A stretch of DNA of 23,558 bases from a bacterium UBA1790 (lineage in GTDB: Bacteria > Bacteroidota > Bacteroidia > Bacteroidales > Muribaculaceae), in the NCBI GenBank assembly GCA_002314465.1, contig DCGA01000123.1, forward strand, positions 1,237-24,794. The letters are read 5' to 3'. Position numbers and translations under genes: made by a program. Below are positions 6,992 through 13,622 of this stretch, piece after piece; positions within the stretch are counted from its first letter, which is position 1, and every line of letters starts with the position of its first letter. Under the pieces are notes generated by a model. The model worked only from the letters and a program-made list of their open reading frames with translations, was not told the DNA's origin and ran no database searches.

Positions 6992-7465
6992 TCAACCAAG
7001 ATATAAGCGCTTGATAATTGCGTTGGCTTCGGGTGACAATGGCGGAAGCATCAGGAAGTTGATGTTGCTGCCCGTGAGGTGGAGAACAATGCCGTCGGGG
7101 CGAAACTGGATGGTACGCACTTTCTCCCACTTCACATAGTGGTCGTTCATCTTCTCGTGCTCGAAAACAAGTTTCAAGCCATTGCGGCCTATTTCCACAG
7201 ACTTCTCCATTACCGACCATCGAGCCAGCGGAGAGAACGCATAGTGGAAGTAAACAAGGCTCATTATCATCATGAGTGCGGCAAGGCTTAGGATGAACGC
7301 GATGACGCACCACTTAACGTCGAGGGCGCACAGCGAAAGGCAACAGCCTGCCAGCAAAGCCATCCACCACCAGTGGCGGCCAAGCCACATGGCGAACACG
7401 CGACGCATATAGGTGCCGGCAGCGACCTTACACGGAGGTTCAAGGATGACGTTTTCCTGTTTCAT
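6992..7465 (-). CDS. Small membrane protein with a YcxB-like C-terminal domain
   Basis: This 157-residue protein begins MKQENVILEP. Two membrane helices lie at about 33-52 (WWWMALLAGCCLSLCALDV) and 54-75. The C-terminal soluble part (about 85-157) has the pattern SVMEKSVEIGRNGLKLVFEHE...WEKVRTIQFRPDGIVLHL...LMLPP and resembles the PH-like fold of YcxB-family proteins. The function of that family is unknown. I used the ATG at 7465 rather than one 11 codons upstream. The -7 element TATCTTTG at 7470-7477 puts +1 at about 7466, so the upstream start would not be transcribed and the message would be leaderless. The gene ends at the shared terminator with the protease. Confidence 0.7.
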   Translation of the reverse strand: MKQENVILEPPCKVAAGTYMRRVFAMWLGRHWWWMALLAGCCLSLCALDVKWCVIAFILSLAALMMIMSLVYFHYAFSPLARWSVMEKSVEIGRNGLKLVFEHEKMNDHYVKWEKVRTIQFRPDGIVLHLTGSNINFLMLPPLSPEANAIIKRLYLG

Positions 7466-7469
7466 GATG

Positions 7470-7477
7470 CAAAGATA
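7470..7477 (-). promoter_or_regulatory. -7 element of the YcxB-like gene, adjacent to its ATG
   Basis: TATCTTTG on the minus strand fits TAnnTTTG. The last base of the element is 5 bp from the ATG at 7465. No TTTG is present at -33. Confidence 0.5.
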
Positions 7478-7559
7478 ATACTTTTTTGCCGAACTCACGC
7501 AGAACTACCCCTCACAATAGACCGGAATAGGAAAGAGCGAGAGCAATCCCCCCACTAAA

Positions 7560-7601
7560 CATTAAACACTAAACCCTCAACATTAAACCCTGAACCCTCA
7601 A
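7560..7601. repeat. Two tandem copies of a 21-bp repeat
   Basis: Copies at 7560-7580 and 7581-7601 differ at two of 21 positions (core CATTAAAC..CT.AACCCTCAA). A partial related unit, CACTAAA, lies just before them. The repeat lies between the YcxB-like gene promoter and the ribosomal operon terminator. Confidence 0.7.
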
Positions 7602-7613
7602 CACAAAACAAGA

Positions 7614-7636
7614 GCCCCGGAGCAATGCTCCAGGGC
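7614..7636 (-). terminator. Terminator of the rpmB-rpmG-DUF4295 operon
   Basis: On the minus strand GCCCTGGAGCA pairs with TGCTCCGGGGC (one wobble) with almost no loop, then TCTTGTTTTG follows. It lies 29 bp past the DUF4295 stop codon. Confidence 0.75.
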
Positions 7637-7665
7637 CCTATATATTGCGATTGGAATCGTTTCAA

Positions 7666-7815
7666 TTACTTAAGAGCTTCCTGTACCTTATCGTTGGGTA
7701 CCATTCTCTCCTCGAAAACATAGGCACCAGTCTTGGCCGAACGGACCATCTTGATAACCTTGCTGAAATTACGACCTTCACCGGTCTGAAGGGTTGCAAC
7801 TACTTTCTTTGCCAT
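7666..7815 (-). CDS. DUF4295 family protein (ribosomal-cluster small basic protein)
   Basis: This 49-residue basic protein begins MAKKVVATLQTGEGRNFSKV and ends VPNDKVQEALK. DUF4295 is a Bacteroidota-restricted family almost always encoded directly after rpmG, as here, where 15 bp separate it from the bL33 stop codon. Its composition (Lys/Arg rich, MAKK start) and position suggest a lineage-specific ribosome-associated protein. That role is inferred from context and is not shown by any motif. It is the last gene of the operon, ending just before a strong terminator. Confidence 0.85.
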   Translation of the reverse strand: MAKKVVATLQTGEGRNFSKVIKMVRSAKTGAYVFEERMVPNDKVQEALK

Positions 7816-7830
7816 AATTCAGTCTATTTA

Positions 7831-8019
7831 TTATTTAATTTCTTTGTGTACGGTTACTTTCTTGAGGTACGGATTGTACTTCTTGAGCTCTAAACGCTCT
7901 GTAGTGTTCTTGCGGTTCTTTGTAGTAATGTAACGAGACATTCCGGGAACACCGCTTGCCTTCTGTTCAGTGCATTCGAGGATGACTTGAACTCTATCGC
8001 CTTTAGCTTTCTTTGCCAT
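7831..8019 (-). CDS. rpmG: 50S ribosomal protein bL33
   Basis: This 62-residue protein begins [19 protein letters not shown] and contains [23 protein letters not shown], the characteristic bL33 core. Only one cysteine (C16) is present, so this is the zinc-independent form that lacks the two CxxC pairs. It is a component of the large ribosomal subunit near the E site. The gene lies 6 bp after rpmB and 15 bp before the DUF4295 gene, in one operon. Confidence 0.96.
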   Translation of the reverse strand: MAKKAKGDRVQVILECTEQKASGVPGMSRYITTKNRKNTTERLELKKYNPYLKKVTVHKEIK

Positions 8020-8025
8020 AGTTGT

Positions 8026-8283
8026 TTACTTTTCGATTGTTTTAATTTCAGTTAAGTGACCCTCATTAGCAGCCTTCTTGAGAGCTGCGTCAAGACCCAT
8101 GCGGTTGATGTTGCGGAGACCAGAAGCTGAAACAGTCAGCTTAATCCACTGACCAGCCTCGGGCCAATAGAACTTGCGGTTGAACACGTTAACGTTGAAT
8201 TTACGTTTTGTTCTTCTCTTAGAGTGCGATACGTTGTTACCAGTGATCGCCTTCTTGCCTGTAATTTGACAAACTTTAGACAT
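8026..8283 (-). CDS. rpmB: 50S ribosomal protein bL28
   Basis: This 85-residue protein begins [33 protein letters not shown], the standard bL28 N-terminus. An open frame extends 44 codons further upstream, but that part has no family resemblance and lies in the leader, so the ATG at 8283 is the start. The gene is first in the rpmB-rpmG-DUF4295 operon. Its promoter is about 290 nt upstream, which leaves room for leader regulation. Confidence 0.96.
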   Translation of the reverse strand: MSKVCQITGKKAITGNNVSHSKRRTKRKFNVNVFNRKFYWPEAGQWIKLTVSASGLRNINRMGLDAALKKAANEGHLTEIKTIEK

Positions 8284-8573
8284 AACGTTGTTATCTTCAA
8301 ATGTAGTTTTAAAATCTTGTATTAACTCAATTCCAAGACAGCTACTCGGCACTCCACTGTAGCACAATATTCCAGGGGTTAATCGTCTTGCCCGGGCGCA
8401 GTGGGGAGAAGCCACGGCAACCTTTACGGCTCGAGAATAACCTATGTTTAAATATCGTCCTACGCTTTATGCCCTTGCTTTTAGCATCATCACAAGAGAC
8501 ATCGAAGTTTCAACGATCAGGGGTCACAGAACAGGACTAACGGGAAAATACGTTGTGCCTGCCTTGAAATCGG
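8284..8573 (-). promoter_or_regulatory. Long, probably structured 5' leader of the rpmB operon
   Basis: About 290 nt separate the predicted transcription start from the rpmB ATG, and no gene is supported within them. Several pairings are visible in the transcript: GUCCU with AGGAC closing a domain that holds AUCG/CGAU; GAGCC with GGCUU; GGUUA with UAACC; CCACUG with CAGUGG; and UUGCC with GGCAA enclosing GUGG/CCAC. Some of these are mutually exclusive, as in a regulatory switch. A ribosomal-protein autoregulatory leader is the natural hypothesis. No known riboswitch core was recognised, and the ligand is unknown. Confidence 0.5.
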
Positions 8574-8576
8574 ATG

Positions 8577-8607
8577 CAAAATTAGTAAAAACTTTTCATT
8601 CCCACAA
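8577..8607 (-). promoter_or_regulatory. Promoter of the rpmB operon
   Basis: On the minus strand TTG (8607-8605), a 20-bp spacer and TAATTTTG (8584-8577) fit the consensus. The start is expected near 8573. Confidence 0.7.
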
Positions 8608-8634
8608 GTTTAGTGTGCTTTTTTGCGTGTTTTT

Positions 8635-8665
8635 TTTGCCGAAAAGCAAAATTATAGTACCTTTG
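8635..8665 (+). promoter_or_regulatory. Consensus promoter of the outer-membrane protein gene
   Basis: TTTG (8635-8638), 19 bp, then TACCTTTG (8658-8665) is a full match. The expected start near 8669 gives a 27-nt leader. It is divergent from the rpmB promoter, with the two -33 elements about 30 bp apart. Confidence 0.8.
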
Positions 8666-8695
8666 CAGTAAAGAAAACCCTAACATTTATAGAAT

Positions 8696-9220
8696 ATGAA
8701 GAAATTTATCACACTTATTTGCGTAGCAATCATGGGCATAGGTTGTGCTAGTGCCCAGGCAGAGAAAGGCGACATGGCAATTGGCGCCAACATCGTTTAT
8801 GGTAGCATGATAAAGAATGCCGGTTTTGGTGCACGCGTGCAGTACACACCCCTTGACCATATCCGCGCTGAATTTGGAGTAAACTACTTCTTCCAGAAGG
8901 ATTATGTAAGCATGTGGGATGTAAACCTCAATGGTGAATACCTCATCGGCCTTTTAAACAACAAGCTTTACGTATATCCCATCGTTGGTTTGAGTTTCGC
9001 AAAGGCAAACGTAGACAACAAAGGTCTCAACAAGGATCTTAGCGATGTCCTTGAGGAGAAGGTAAATATTGATGGCGACAAGGCATTCGGTCTTAACCTC
9101 GGTGCCGGTGTTGAGTACAGACTCACCGACCACATCGGTGTTACACTCGAGTACCGCCACTCAATCATGAAGGATATCGACCAGGGCGTTATCGGCCTCG
9201 GCGCTAACTACAAGTTCTGA
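8696..9220 (+). CDS. Outer-membrane beta-barrel protein
   Basis: This 174-residue protein starts with a signal peptide (MKKFITLICVAIMGIGCASA, cleavage about 20-22). The rest alternates polar and hydrophobic residues in short strands joined by turns, such as MAIGANIVYGSM, FGARVQYTPL and FGLNLGAGVEYRL. It ends with VIGLGANYKF, where the terminal Phe is typical of BAM-inserted barrels. Length and pattern fit the 8-stranded OmpA-barrel/OMP_b-brl family (outer membrane protein beta-barrel domain). It has no OmpA peptidoglycan-binding domain. It is probably a small structural porin-like protein; substrate and partners are unknown. It has a strong promoter of its own. Confidence 0.87.
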   Translation: MKKFITLICVAIMGIGCASAQAEKGDMAIGANIVYGSMIKNAGFGARVQYTPLDHIRAEFGVNYFFQKDYVSMWDVNLNGEYLIGLLNNKLYVYPIVGLSFAKANVDNKGLNKDLSDVLEEKVNIDGDKAFGLNLGAGVEYRLTDHIGVTLEYRHSIMKDIDQGVIGLGANYKF

Positions 9221-9279
9221 TAAGAATTCAAGAAATCGCGATTGCACTATTACGCCAATCGTGGTTACAGAGATAAAGC

Positions 9280-9308
9280 AAGAGGTTGCCCGTTGTGAGC
9301 AGCCTCTT
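9280..9308 (+). terminator. Hairpin after the beta-barrel gene, weak terminator
   Basis: AAGAGGTTGC (9280-9289) pairs with GCAGCCTCTT (9299-9308, one wobble) around a 9-nt loop. The following sequence is only moderately T-rich, so readthrough into the downstream gene, which lacks a clear promoter, is plausible. Confidence 0.5.
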
Positions 9309-9344
9309 GTTGCTCCCGAAAAGGAATAAATAACACAAATTACA

Positions 9345-10412
9345 ATGAACAGATTTATCATTTTATCGGCTTGCCTTGCGGGCTTGTTTATGGCTCAGGT
9401 CGCGCAGGCCGAGACCCGCGAACAGATTGCATCGATAGGTGCACAAGTGGGAGTAGAAGGGAAATTTCAGTATTGGAGTGAAGGTAGCGTGCCTCTGGCT
9501 ACGCTCAAGGCGTTTGTCGAAAACGTGACCAACCCTAACAGTGACGGTTTTGTACCGCAAGAAGACCGCATGGCAGTGTTTGACCTTGACGGTACGCTGG
9601 TGTGCGAGACCGCACCCTCCTACTTCGAGTGGATGATGTATCTGTACCGTGTGTTCAACGACCCGACATTCACACCTACAGCCGAGCAGAAGGCAACCGG
9701 CGAGGTTATCAAGAAGGCCGTATATGCTCGCAACGTGCCCGGCGACATGATGTGGACCGAGGCTATTGCACAGAACGATGTATTCTCGGGCATGACACCC
9801 GAGCAATACCGCACTTATGCACAGGCGTTCATGGAATCGAAGGTTGAAGGCATGGAAAACCTCAAGTGGGGCGAAGCCATATACCTGCCAATGGCCGAGG
9901 TTGTGGGCTATCTCACTGCCAATGGTTTTACCACTTACATCATCTCGGGCAGCGAACGACAGGTAACGCGTGTGTACTGCGATGGAGCGCTGGCAATAGG
10001 CCGCAACCACATCATAGGCAGCGATATCTACACCTATGCAAGCACCCAAGGGGAAAAAGAGGGTTGGGACTACACCTTCAAACCCAGCGATGACGTAGTG
10101 AGAGGATCCATGTATGTCAAGAACCTAAAGATGAACAAGATAAGCGCGATTGTGCGCGAAATAGGCATCAAGCCCATACTCGCTTTCGGCAACTCGTCGG
10201 GCGACTTCAGCATGTTTGAGTACAGCACCGTTGCCAACCGCTACCCCAGCCTCGCCTTCTGCGTGCTCGCCGACGATGTAGTGCGCGAATACGGCAACCC
10301 GGCCAAAGCCGAGAAAATGAAGGCCTCGTGCGATGCCAAACAATGGGTGACCATCTCAATGAAGAACGACTTCGCGACCATATACGGCACAAGCGTCAAG
10401 AAATCGAAGTAA
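9345..10412 (+). CDS. Secreted HAD-family phosphatase
   Basis: This 355-residue protein has a signal peptide (MNRFIILSACLAGLFMAQVAQA, about 22 residues) and a haloacid-dehalogenase phosphatase core. Motif I is FDLDGTL with nucleophile D80 and acid D82. Motif II is the serine of YIISGSE (about 201). Motif IV is GNSSGD (282-287), which holds the Mg-binding aspartate. A large helical cap (about 90-180) lies between motifs I and II, as in phosphoserine-phosphatase-like HADs. The reaction is probably Mg-dependent hydrolysis of a phosphate monoester in the periplasm; the substrate is unknown. No clear -7 element precedes it, so it may be read through from the beta-barrel gene 125 bp upstream. It ends at a bidirectional terminator. 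Confidence 0.87.
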   Translation: MNRFIILSACLAGLFMAQVAQAETREQIASIGAQVGVEGKFQYWSEGSVPLATLKAFVENVTNPNSDGFVPQEDRMAVFDLDGTLVCETAPSYFEWMMYLYRVFNDPTFTPTAEQKATGEVIKKAVYARNVPGDMMWTEAIAQNDVFSGMTPEQYRTYAQAFMESKVEGMENLKWGEAIYLPMAEVVGYLTANGFTTYIISGSERQVTRVYCDGALAIGRNHIIGSDIYTYASTQGEKEGWDYTFKPSDDVVRGSMYVKNLKMNKISAIVREIGIKPILAFGNSSGDFSMFEYSTVANRYPSLAFCVLADDVVREYGNPAKAEKMKASCDAKQWVTISMKNDFATIYGTSVKKSK

Positions 10413-10434
10413 AAAAAGTACCTCATACAAAAGA

Positions 10435-10469
10435 ACGGCCCGCAGGGAAATTCCTTGCAGGCCGTTTTT
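10435..10469. terminator. Bidirectional terminator between the HAD and sugar-kinase genes
   Basis: ACGGCC (10435-10440) pairs with GGCCGT (10460-10465), with inner GCA/TGC and GGAA/TTCC pairs. TTTTT follows on the plus strand, and TTCTTTTG follows on the minus strand. Confidence 0.8.
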
Positions 10470-10484
10470 ATATCCTTACGGTGG

Positions 10485-11363
10485 TTATAGGCGGGCGAGG
10501 GCTTCGGCGGCGGTGCCGGTGAAGGGACCTGAATGCTCGAGTTTGATGGTACTCACTGCGGCGGCAAAGGTTGCGGCGGTCTTGATGTAACATCCCTGCA
10601 CGCGCTTGAACAGATAACTCATCACATAGGTGTCGCCGCAGCCGGTGGCATCAACGACCTCACGGGGAGCAAAAGCGGGGATAGCAATGGCGTCGTCGGC
10701 CGTAACCACATAGCTGCCGAGGCTTCCCAAGGTGAGCAACACTTCCTTCACGCCCCACTCTACCAGACGACGGGCACCCGTGAGCAGGTCTTCCTCACCA
10801 CTGAGTACACGCACCTCGTGCTCGTTGACCTTGAGGATGTCGATGTACTTGAGGAACTCTTCCTTGTCATGCCAGTCACATGGATAGACCTTATCGCCAC
10901 GCACCTCGCGCAGGTAGCCCTGTGCATCGACTACAAGTGTGCCGCGACCCGAAAGCGACTTGACAACATCGAGCGAGAAATCGTCGGCCAACAGCGTGCC
11001 GAGTACTATATACTGGGCGTCGACACCCGCAAGCGCCTCCACCGTGAACGGGTCGGCCTTGGCAAGCACACGCTGCGTGCGGTCGTTGACATTGTCGCCA
11101 TACTTGTTCTCGAAGAACACGGTGTGGCGGCTGGGCACAACCTCGACGTCAATGCCGCGTGCACGTATGTCGGCAACCGCCTGCATGTCGGTGTCGGCAA
11201 GCGAGGCCACAAGATGATAACTCAATCCGGCACAGTCGTCGAGCAAATGGCTGATACCGTGAGAGAAATAATAAGTGACTCCACCCGGCAACTCGGTAGT
11301 GCCACGGGGAGTGATGATGCGGTCGTGGGTCACATGACCTATGCAGCAGATGTCGTGTCGCAT
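10485..11363 (-). CDS. PfkB/ribokinase-family sugar kinase
   Basis: This 292-residue cytosolic kinase begins MRHDICCIGHVTHD. It has the PfkB N-terminal substrate region with LPGGVTYYFSH (about 25-35), and the C-terminal signature VDATGCGDTY (237-246) with catalytic base D244. The usual anion-hole GAGD reads GCGD here. The family phosphorylates sugars or nucleosides with ATP. The start codon lies inside the permease gene, with a 25-bp overlap, so translation is probably coupled. The pair suggests import followed by phosphorylation of a monosaccharide such as fructose. The specific sugar is inference and cannot be read from the active site here. Confidence 0.88.
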   Translation of the reverse strand: MRHDICCIGHVTHDRIITPRGTTELPGGVTYYFSHGISHLLDDCAGLSYHLVASLADTDMQAVADIRARGIDVEVVPSRHTVFFENKYGDNVNDRTQRVLAKADPFTVEALAGVDAQYIVLGTLLADDFSLDVVKSLSGRGTLVVDAQGYLREVRGDKVYPCDWHDKEEFLKYIDILKVNEHEVRVLSGEEDLLTGARRLVEWGVKEVLLTLGSLGSYVVTADDAIAIPAFAPREVVDATGCGDTYVMSYLFKRVQGCYIKTAATFAAAVSTIKLEHSGPFTGTAAEALARL

Positions 11364-12550
11364 GACGGGAATTTATTGATAAAGATTGTATAAACGAGTA
11401 CCATAAGGAATGCGCCAAACGGGATTGAGAACGGAGCCACAAAGCCCGAAGAGTCGGCAACAATGCCCACAAGCATGAAAGCACAACCACCCACAGGTGT
11501 CATCATGAGCAGTGACGAGGCGGTCTTGGTGAGCGACCCGAGGCCCTTGAGAGCCTGGGCAAAGATAGTGGGGAACATGATTGACTCAAACGCATAGTTG
11601 GCGATGAGGGCATACAGTCCCACGCGCGAGTCGCCACACTGGAGCACGGTGTACATACACACAACGGTACCGATGGCACACACGAGCAGCACCTTCTCGG
11701 CAGGAATGCGCTGCATTATTGCCGAGCAAGCGAAACGCCCCACCATGAAGCATGTGAGGGCAATGGTGAGAACGGTCGACGCCGTCGCTGCCTCCATCCA
11801 CCCCATCCCGGTGGTGAACTGAACGAAATAGCTGTTGATGGAAATCTCTCCCACCTCATAGGCAAGCAATGCGATGAGGCCAATCATAAAACGATGGTCG
11901 ACAAGAAGGGTCGTGATATTCCTTAAACCCGATTGCCCGGTTGATGCAGCCGATTCTCCATCGGTCTTTATCTCGGGCAGTTTTACACGCGAGAACACCA
12001 CAGCGGCCACAACAACCACGCAGCCCATGACGATGTAAGGCACCTCGACCGAGCCACCCGAGAAGAGGAAACCACCCACAAGCGCGGGGGCAACGCTGCT
12101 ACCCAGTCCGTTGAAAGCCTGCGAGAGGTTAAGTCGGCTCGATGCAGTCTCTACCGGTCCGAGCAATGTGCTATAGGGGTTGGCGCTGGTTTCAAGGAAC
12201 ACAAGTCCGCTGCCTATCACAAACAACGCCACAAGGAACATGCCGAGTTTGCCAACGGCACTCGCAGGGACAAAGGCAAATGCGCCCACCGCAAACAGGG
12301 ACAATCCCACAACCACACCACGGCGATAGCCATAGCGGTTGATAAACAAACCAGCGGGAATTGCCATAAGGAAATAGGCAAGGTAGGTAGTCACCTGTAT
12401 CCACGTAGACTGTGTGATGGTGAGGTCAAGGACCTGCTGGAAATGCTTGTTGAGCACATCAAGGATGGAGCGAGCAAAGCCCCACATGAAGAACAGTGAA
12501 GTAACCAGTACGAACGGTACTGCATATTCCTTGTTAGTGATTTTCGCCAT
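11339..12550 (-). CDS. MFS sugar:proton symporter of the FucP / glucose-galactose type
   Basis: This 403-residue inner-membrane protein has twelve predicted helices. The N-terminus FVLVTSLFFMWGFARSILDVLNKHFQ is typical of the FucP/GluP group, as are LETSANPY (about 119-126), SRLNLSQAFNGLGSSVAP in TM5, and the pattern YEVGEISINSYFVQF near TM7. Family members import L-fucose, glucose, galactose or fructose with protons. The gene overlaps the PfkB kinase start by 25 bp and follows a terminator that ends the hisS operon 22 bp upstream, so its own promoter is unclear. The family call is firm; the substrate is not. Confidence 0.92.
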   Translation of the reverse strand: MAKITNKEYAVPFVLVTSLFFMWGFARSILDVLNKHFQQVLDLTITQSTWIQVTTYLAYFLMAIPAGLFINRYGYRRGVVVGLSLFAVGAFAFVPASAVGKLGMFLVALFVIGSGLVFLETSANPYSTLLGPVETASSRLNLSQAFNGLGSSVAPALVGGFLFSGGSVEVPYIVMGCVVVVAAVVFSRVKLPEIKTDGESAASTGQSGLRNITTLLVDHRFMIGLIALLAYEVGEISINSYFVQFTTGMGWMEAATASTVLTIALTCFMVGRFACSAIMQRIPAEKVLLVCAIGTVVCMYTVLQCGDSRVGLYALIANYAFESIMFPTIFAQALKGLGSLTKTASSLLMMTPVGGCAFMLVGIVADSSGFVAPFSIPFGAFLMVLVYTIFINKFPSCDTTSAA

Positions 12551-12560
12551 ACTATGGTGT

Positions 12561-12605
12561 TAAGAAAAACGAAGGACAAAGGTCGGTTCACGCCCATTTG
12601 TCCTT
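12561..12605 (-). terminator. Strong terminator of the hisS-crp-TSCPD operon
   Basis: AAGGACAAA and TTTGTCCTT (arms 12597-12605 and 12572-12580) are perfect inverted copies, with inner GG/CC and CG/CG pairs. CGTTTTTCTTA follows on the minus strand. A weak -7-like GACCTTTG (12584-12577) lies inside the hairpin and may start the downstream permease transcript. Confidence 0.8.
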
Positions 12606-12633
12606 ATATTTAGTGATAATTGATTCTTTACTA

Positions 12634-12885
12634 TTACTTGCCCTGGGCTTGCTTGAGAGCCTGTGCAAGTTGGTCGGGGCAAGAGGTGTTCTTGTATCCG
12701 CAGCGTATTCCCTGCAACTTAGAGATAACCTGGTCGACAGGCATGTCGCGCACGAGGCTGCATATTCCCTGAAGGTTGCCGCTGCAACCGCCAAGTACCA
12801 CAACATTCTTAACGATGCCGTCCTCTACCTCAATCTCCATGTGCTTGGAGCAAGTTCCCTGGGGAAAATATGTGATATGTGCCAT
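12634..12885 (-). CDS. TSCPD domain-containing protein
   Basis: This 83-residue protein carries the TSCPD signature near its C-terminus (GIRCGYKNTSCPDQLAQAL). It belongs to the free-standing family related to the C-terminal zinc region of some ribonucleotide reductases. Cysteines at 12, 34, 42, 62 and 69 are consistent with metal binding. No catalytic motif is visible and the role is unknown. It lies 23 bp after the Crp/Fnr gene and ends 28 bp before a strong terminator, so it is the last gene of the hisS operon. Confidence 0.87.
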   Translation of the reverse strand: MAHITYFPQGTCSKHMEIEVEDGIVKNVVVLGGCSGNLQGICSLVRDMPVDQVISKLQGIRCGYKNTSCPDQLAQALKQAQGK

Positions 12886-12908
12886 GAATTCCTATTAAAA
12901 AAATAACT

Positions 12909-13589
12909 TTATTCTTTATTGAAAACGTCCTGAAGGGTGCGAATCGACTTGACGGTTATCTCACTGTTGGTATACTCAATGAGGCCATCGGCTACCATCT
13001 GGTCGAGCGAAGCTATGAGCGAGTTGCGCTGTGTGCCCAGCAACGTGCACAAGTCCTTCTGGCGGAAGTGCAGCATGACATCGGTACTGCGCTGTGTTGT
13101 AAGATCGGTAATCTCGCGCGCCAGTCGCTCGGCGATGCTGCCGTGACGCATCATCTGCAACGCAGTGGTGTGACGCTGGCAGTTGCTCGACAAGTAGTTT
13201 AGTATGTTGAAAAGGAACACCTTGTCGGTTTGCAACACCTTCACATAATCACTCTTGCGCAGCTGCAAGATGCCGCACCGGGAACCTGCAATGGCAGTGA
13301 ACGGATAAGAGTTGTCCCTGCCGAACAAGCTGTCGGGGCCCAGAACCTCGGGGGCATGGAGAGTCTGGGTAAGTTTCACGCGCAGCACATTGCTCTCGGT
13401 AATGAGTTTCACGCTGCCCGAAACCACGAAACGCACGTGCTGGCATTGCTCGCCGGCGCAGATGATAGTATCGCCCGGCTTGAACTTGAGGAAGTGGAAC
13501 GGGAAACGCTCCACAAGCTCAGAGATGCGCTCAGGACCCACCCCCTGGAACAAGGGCAGCGACCTAAGCTGTTCGTACATGCTGTTCAT
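12909..13589 (-). CDS. Crp/Fnr-family transcriptional regulator
   Basis: This 226-residue regulator has a cyclic-nucleotide-binding-like beta roll (about 12-125, with PGDTIICAGEQCQHVRFVVSGSVKL). A dimerisation helix follows (about 125-160), then a Crp-type winged helix (about 165-205, FRQKDLCTLLGTQRNSLIASLDQM). The phosphate-binding cassette of true cAMP receptors is not apparent, and the four-cysteine FNR cluster is absent, so the signal is unknown. Unusually for this window, a real Shine-Dalgarno (AAGGAGAG at 13602-13595) lies 5 nt before the ATG, which supports this start. It is 33 bp after hisS and 23 bp before the TSCPD gene. Confidence 0.9.
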   Translation of the reverse strand: MNSMYEQLRSLPLFQGVGPERISELVERFPFHFLKFKPGDTIICAGEQCQHVRFVVSGSVKLITESNVLRVKLTQTLHAPEVLGPDSLFGRDNSYPFTAIAGSRCGILQLRKSDYVKVLQTDKVFLFNILNYLSSNCQRHTTALQMMRHGSIAERLAREITDLTTQRSTDVMLHFRQKDLCTLLGTQRNSLIASLDQMVADGLIEYTNSEITVKSIRTLQDVFNKE

Positions 13590-13622
13590 ATTAACTCTCC
13601 TTGTAGTGTTAGTATTAAAGGA

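Noticed and set aside
8284..8415. 44-codon N-terminal extension of bL28
   Set aside because: bL28 always starts near [10 protein letters not shown]. The extension lies in the structured leader and has no homology.
8444..8671. Plus-strand frame across the rpmB leader and the divergent promoter
   Set aside because: It overlaps promoter elements of both flanking genes and has no recognisable features.
10533..11393. 286-codon plus-strand frame opposite the PfkB kinase
   Set aside because: The kinase frame carries the PfkB signature; the antisense product resembles nothing and has no promoter.
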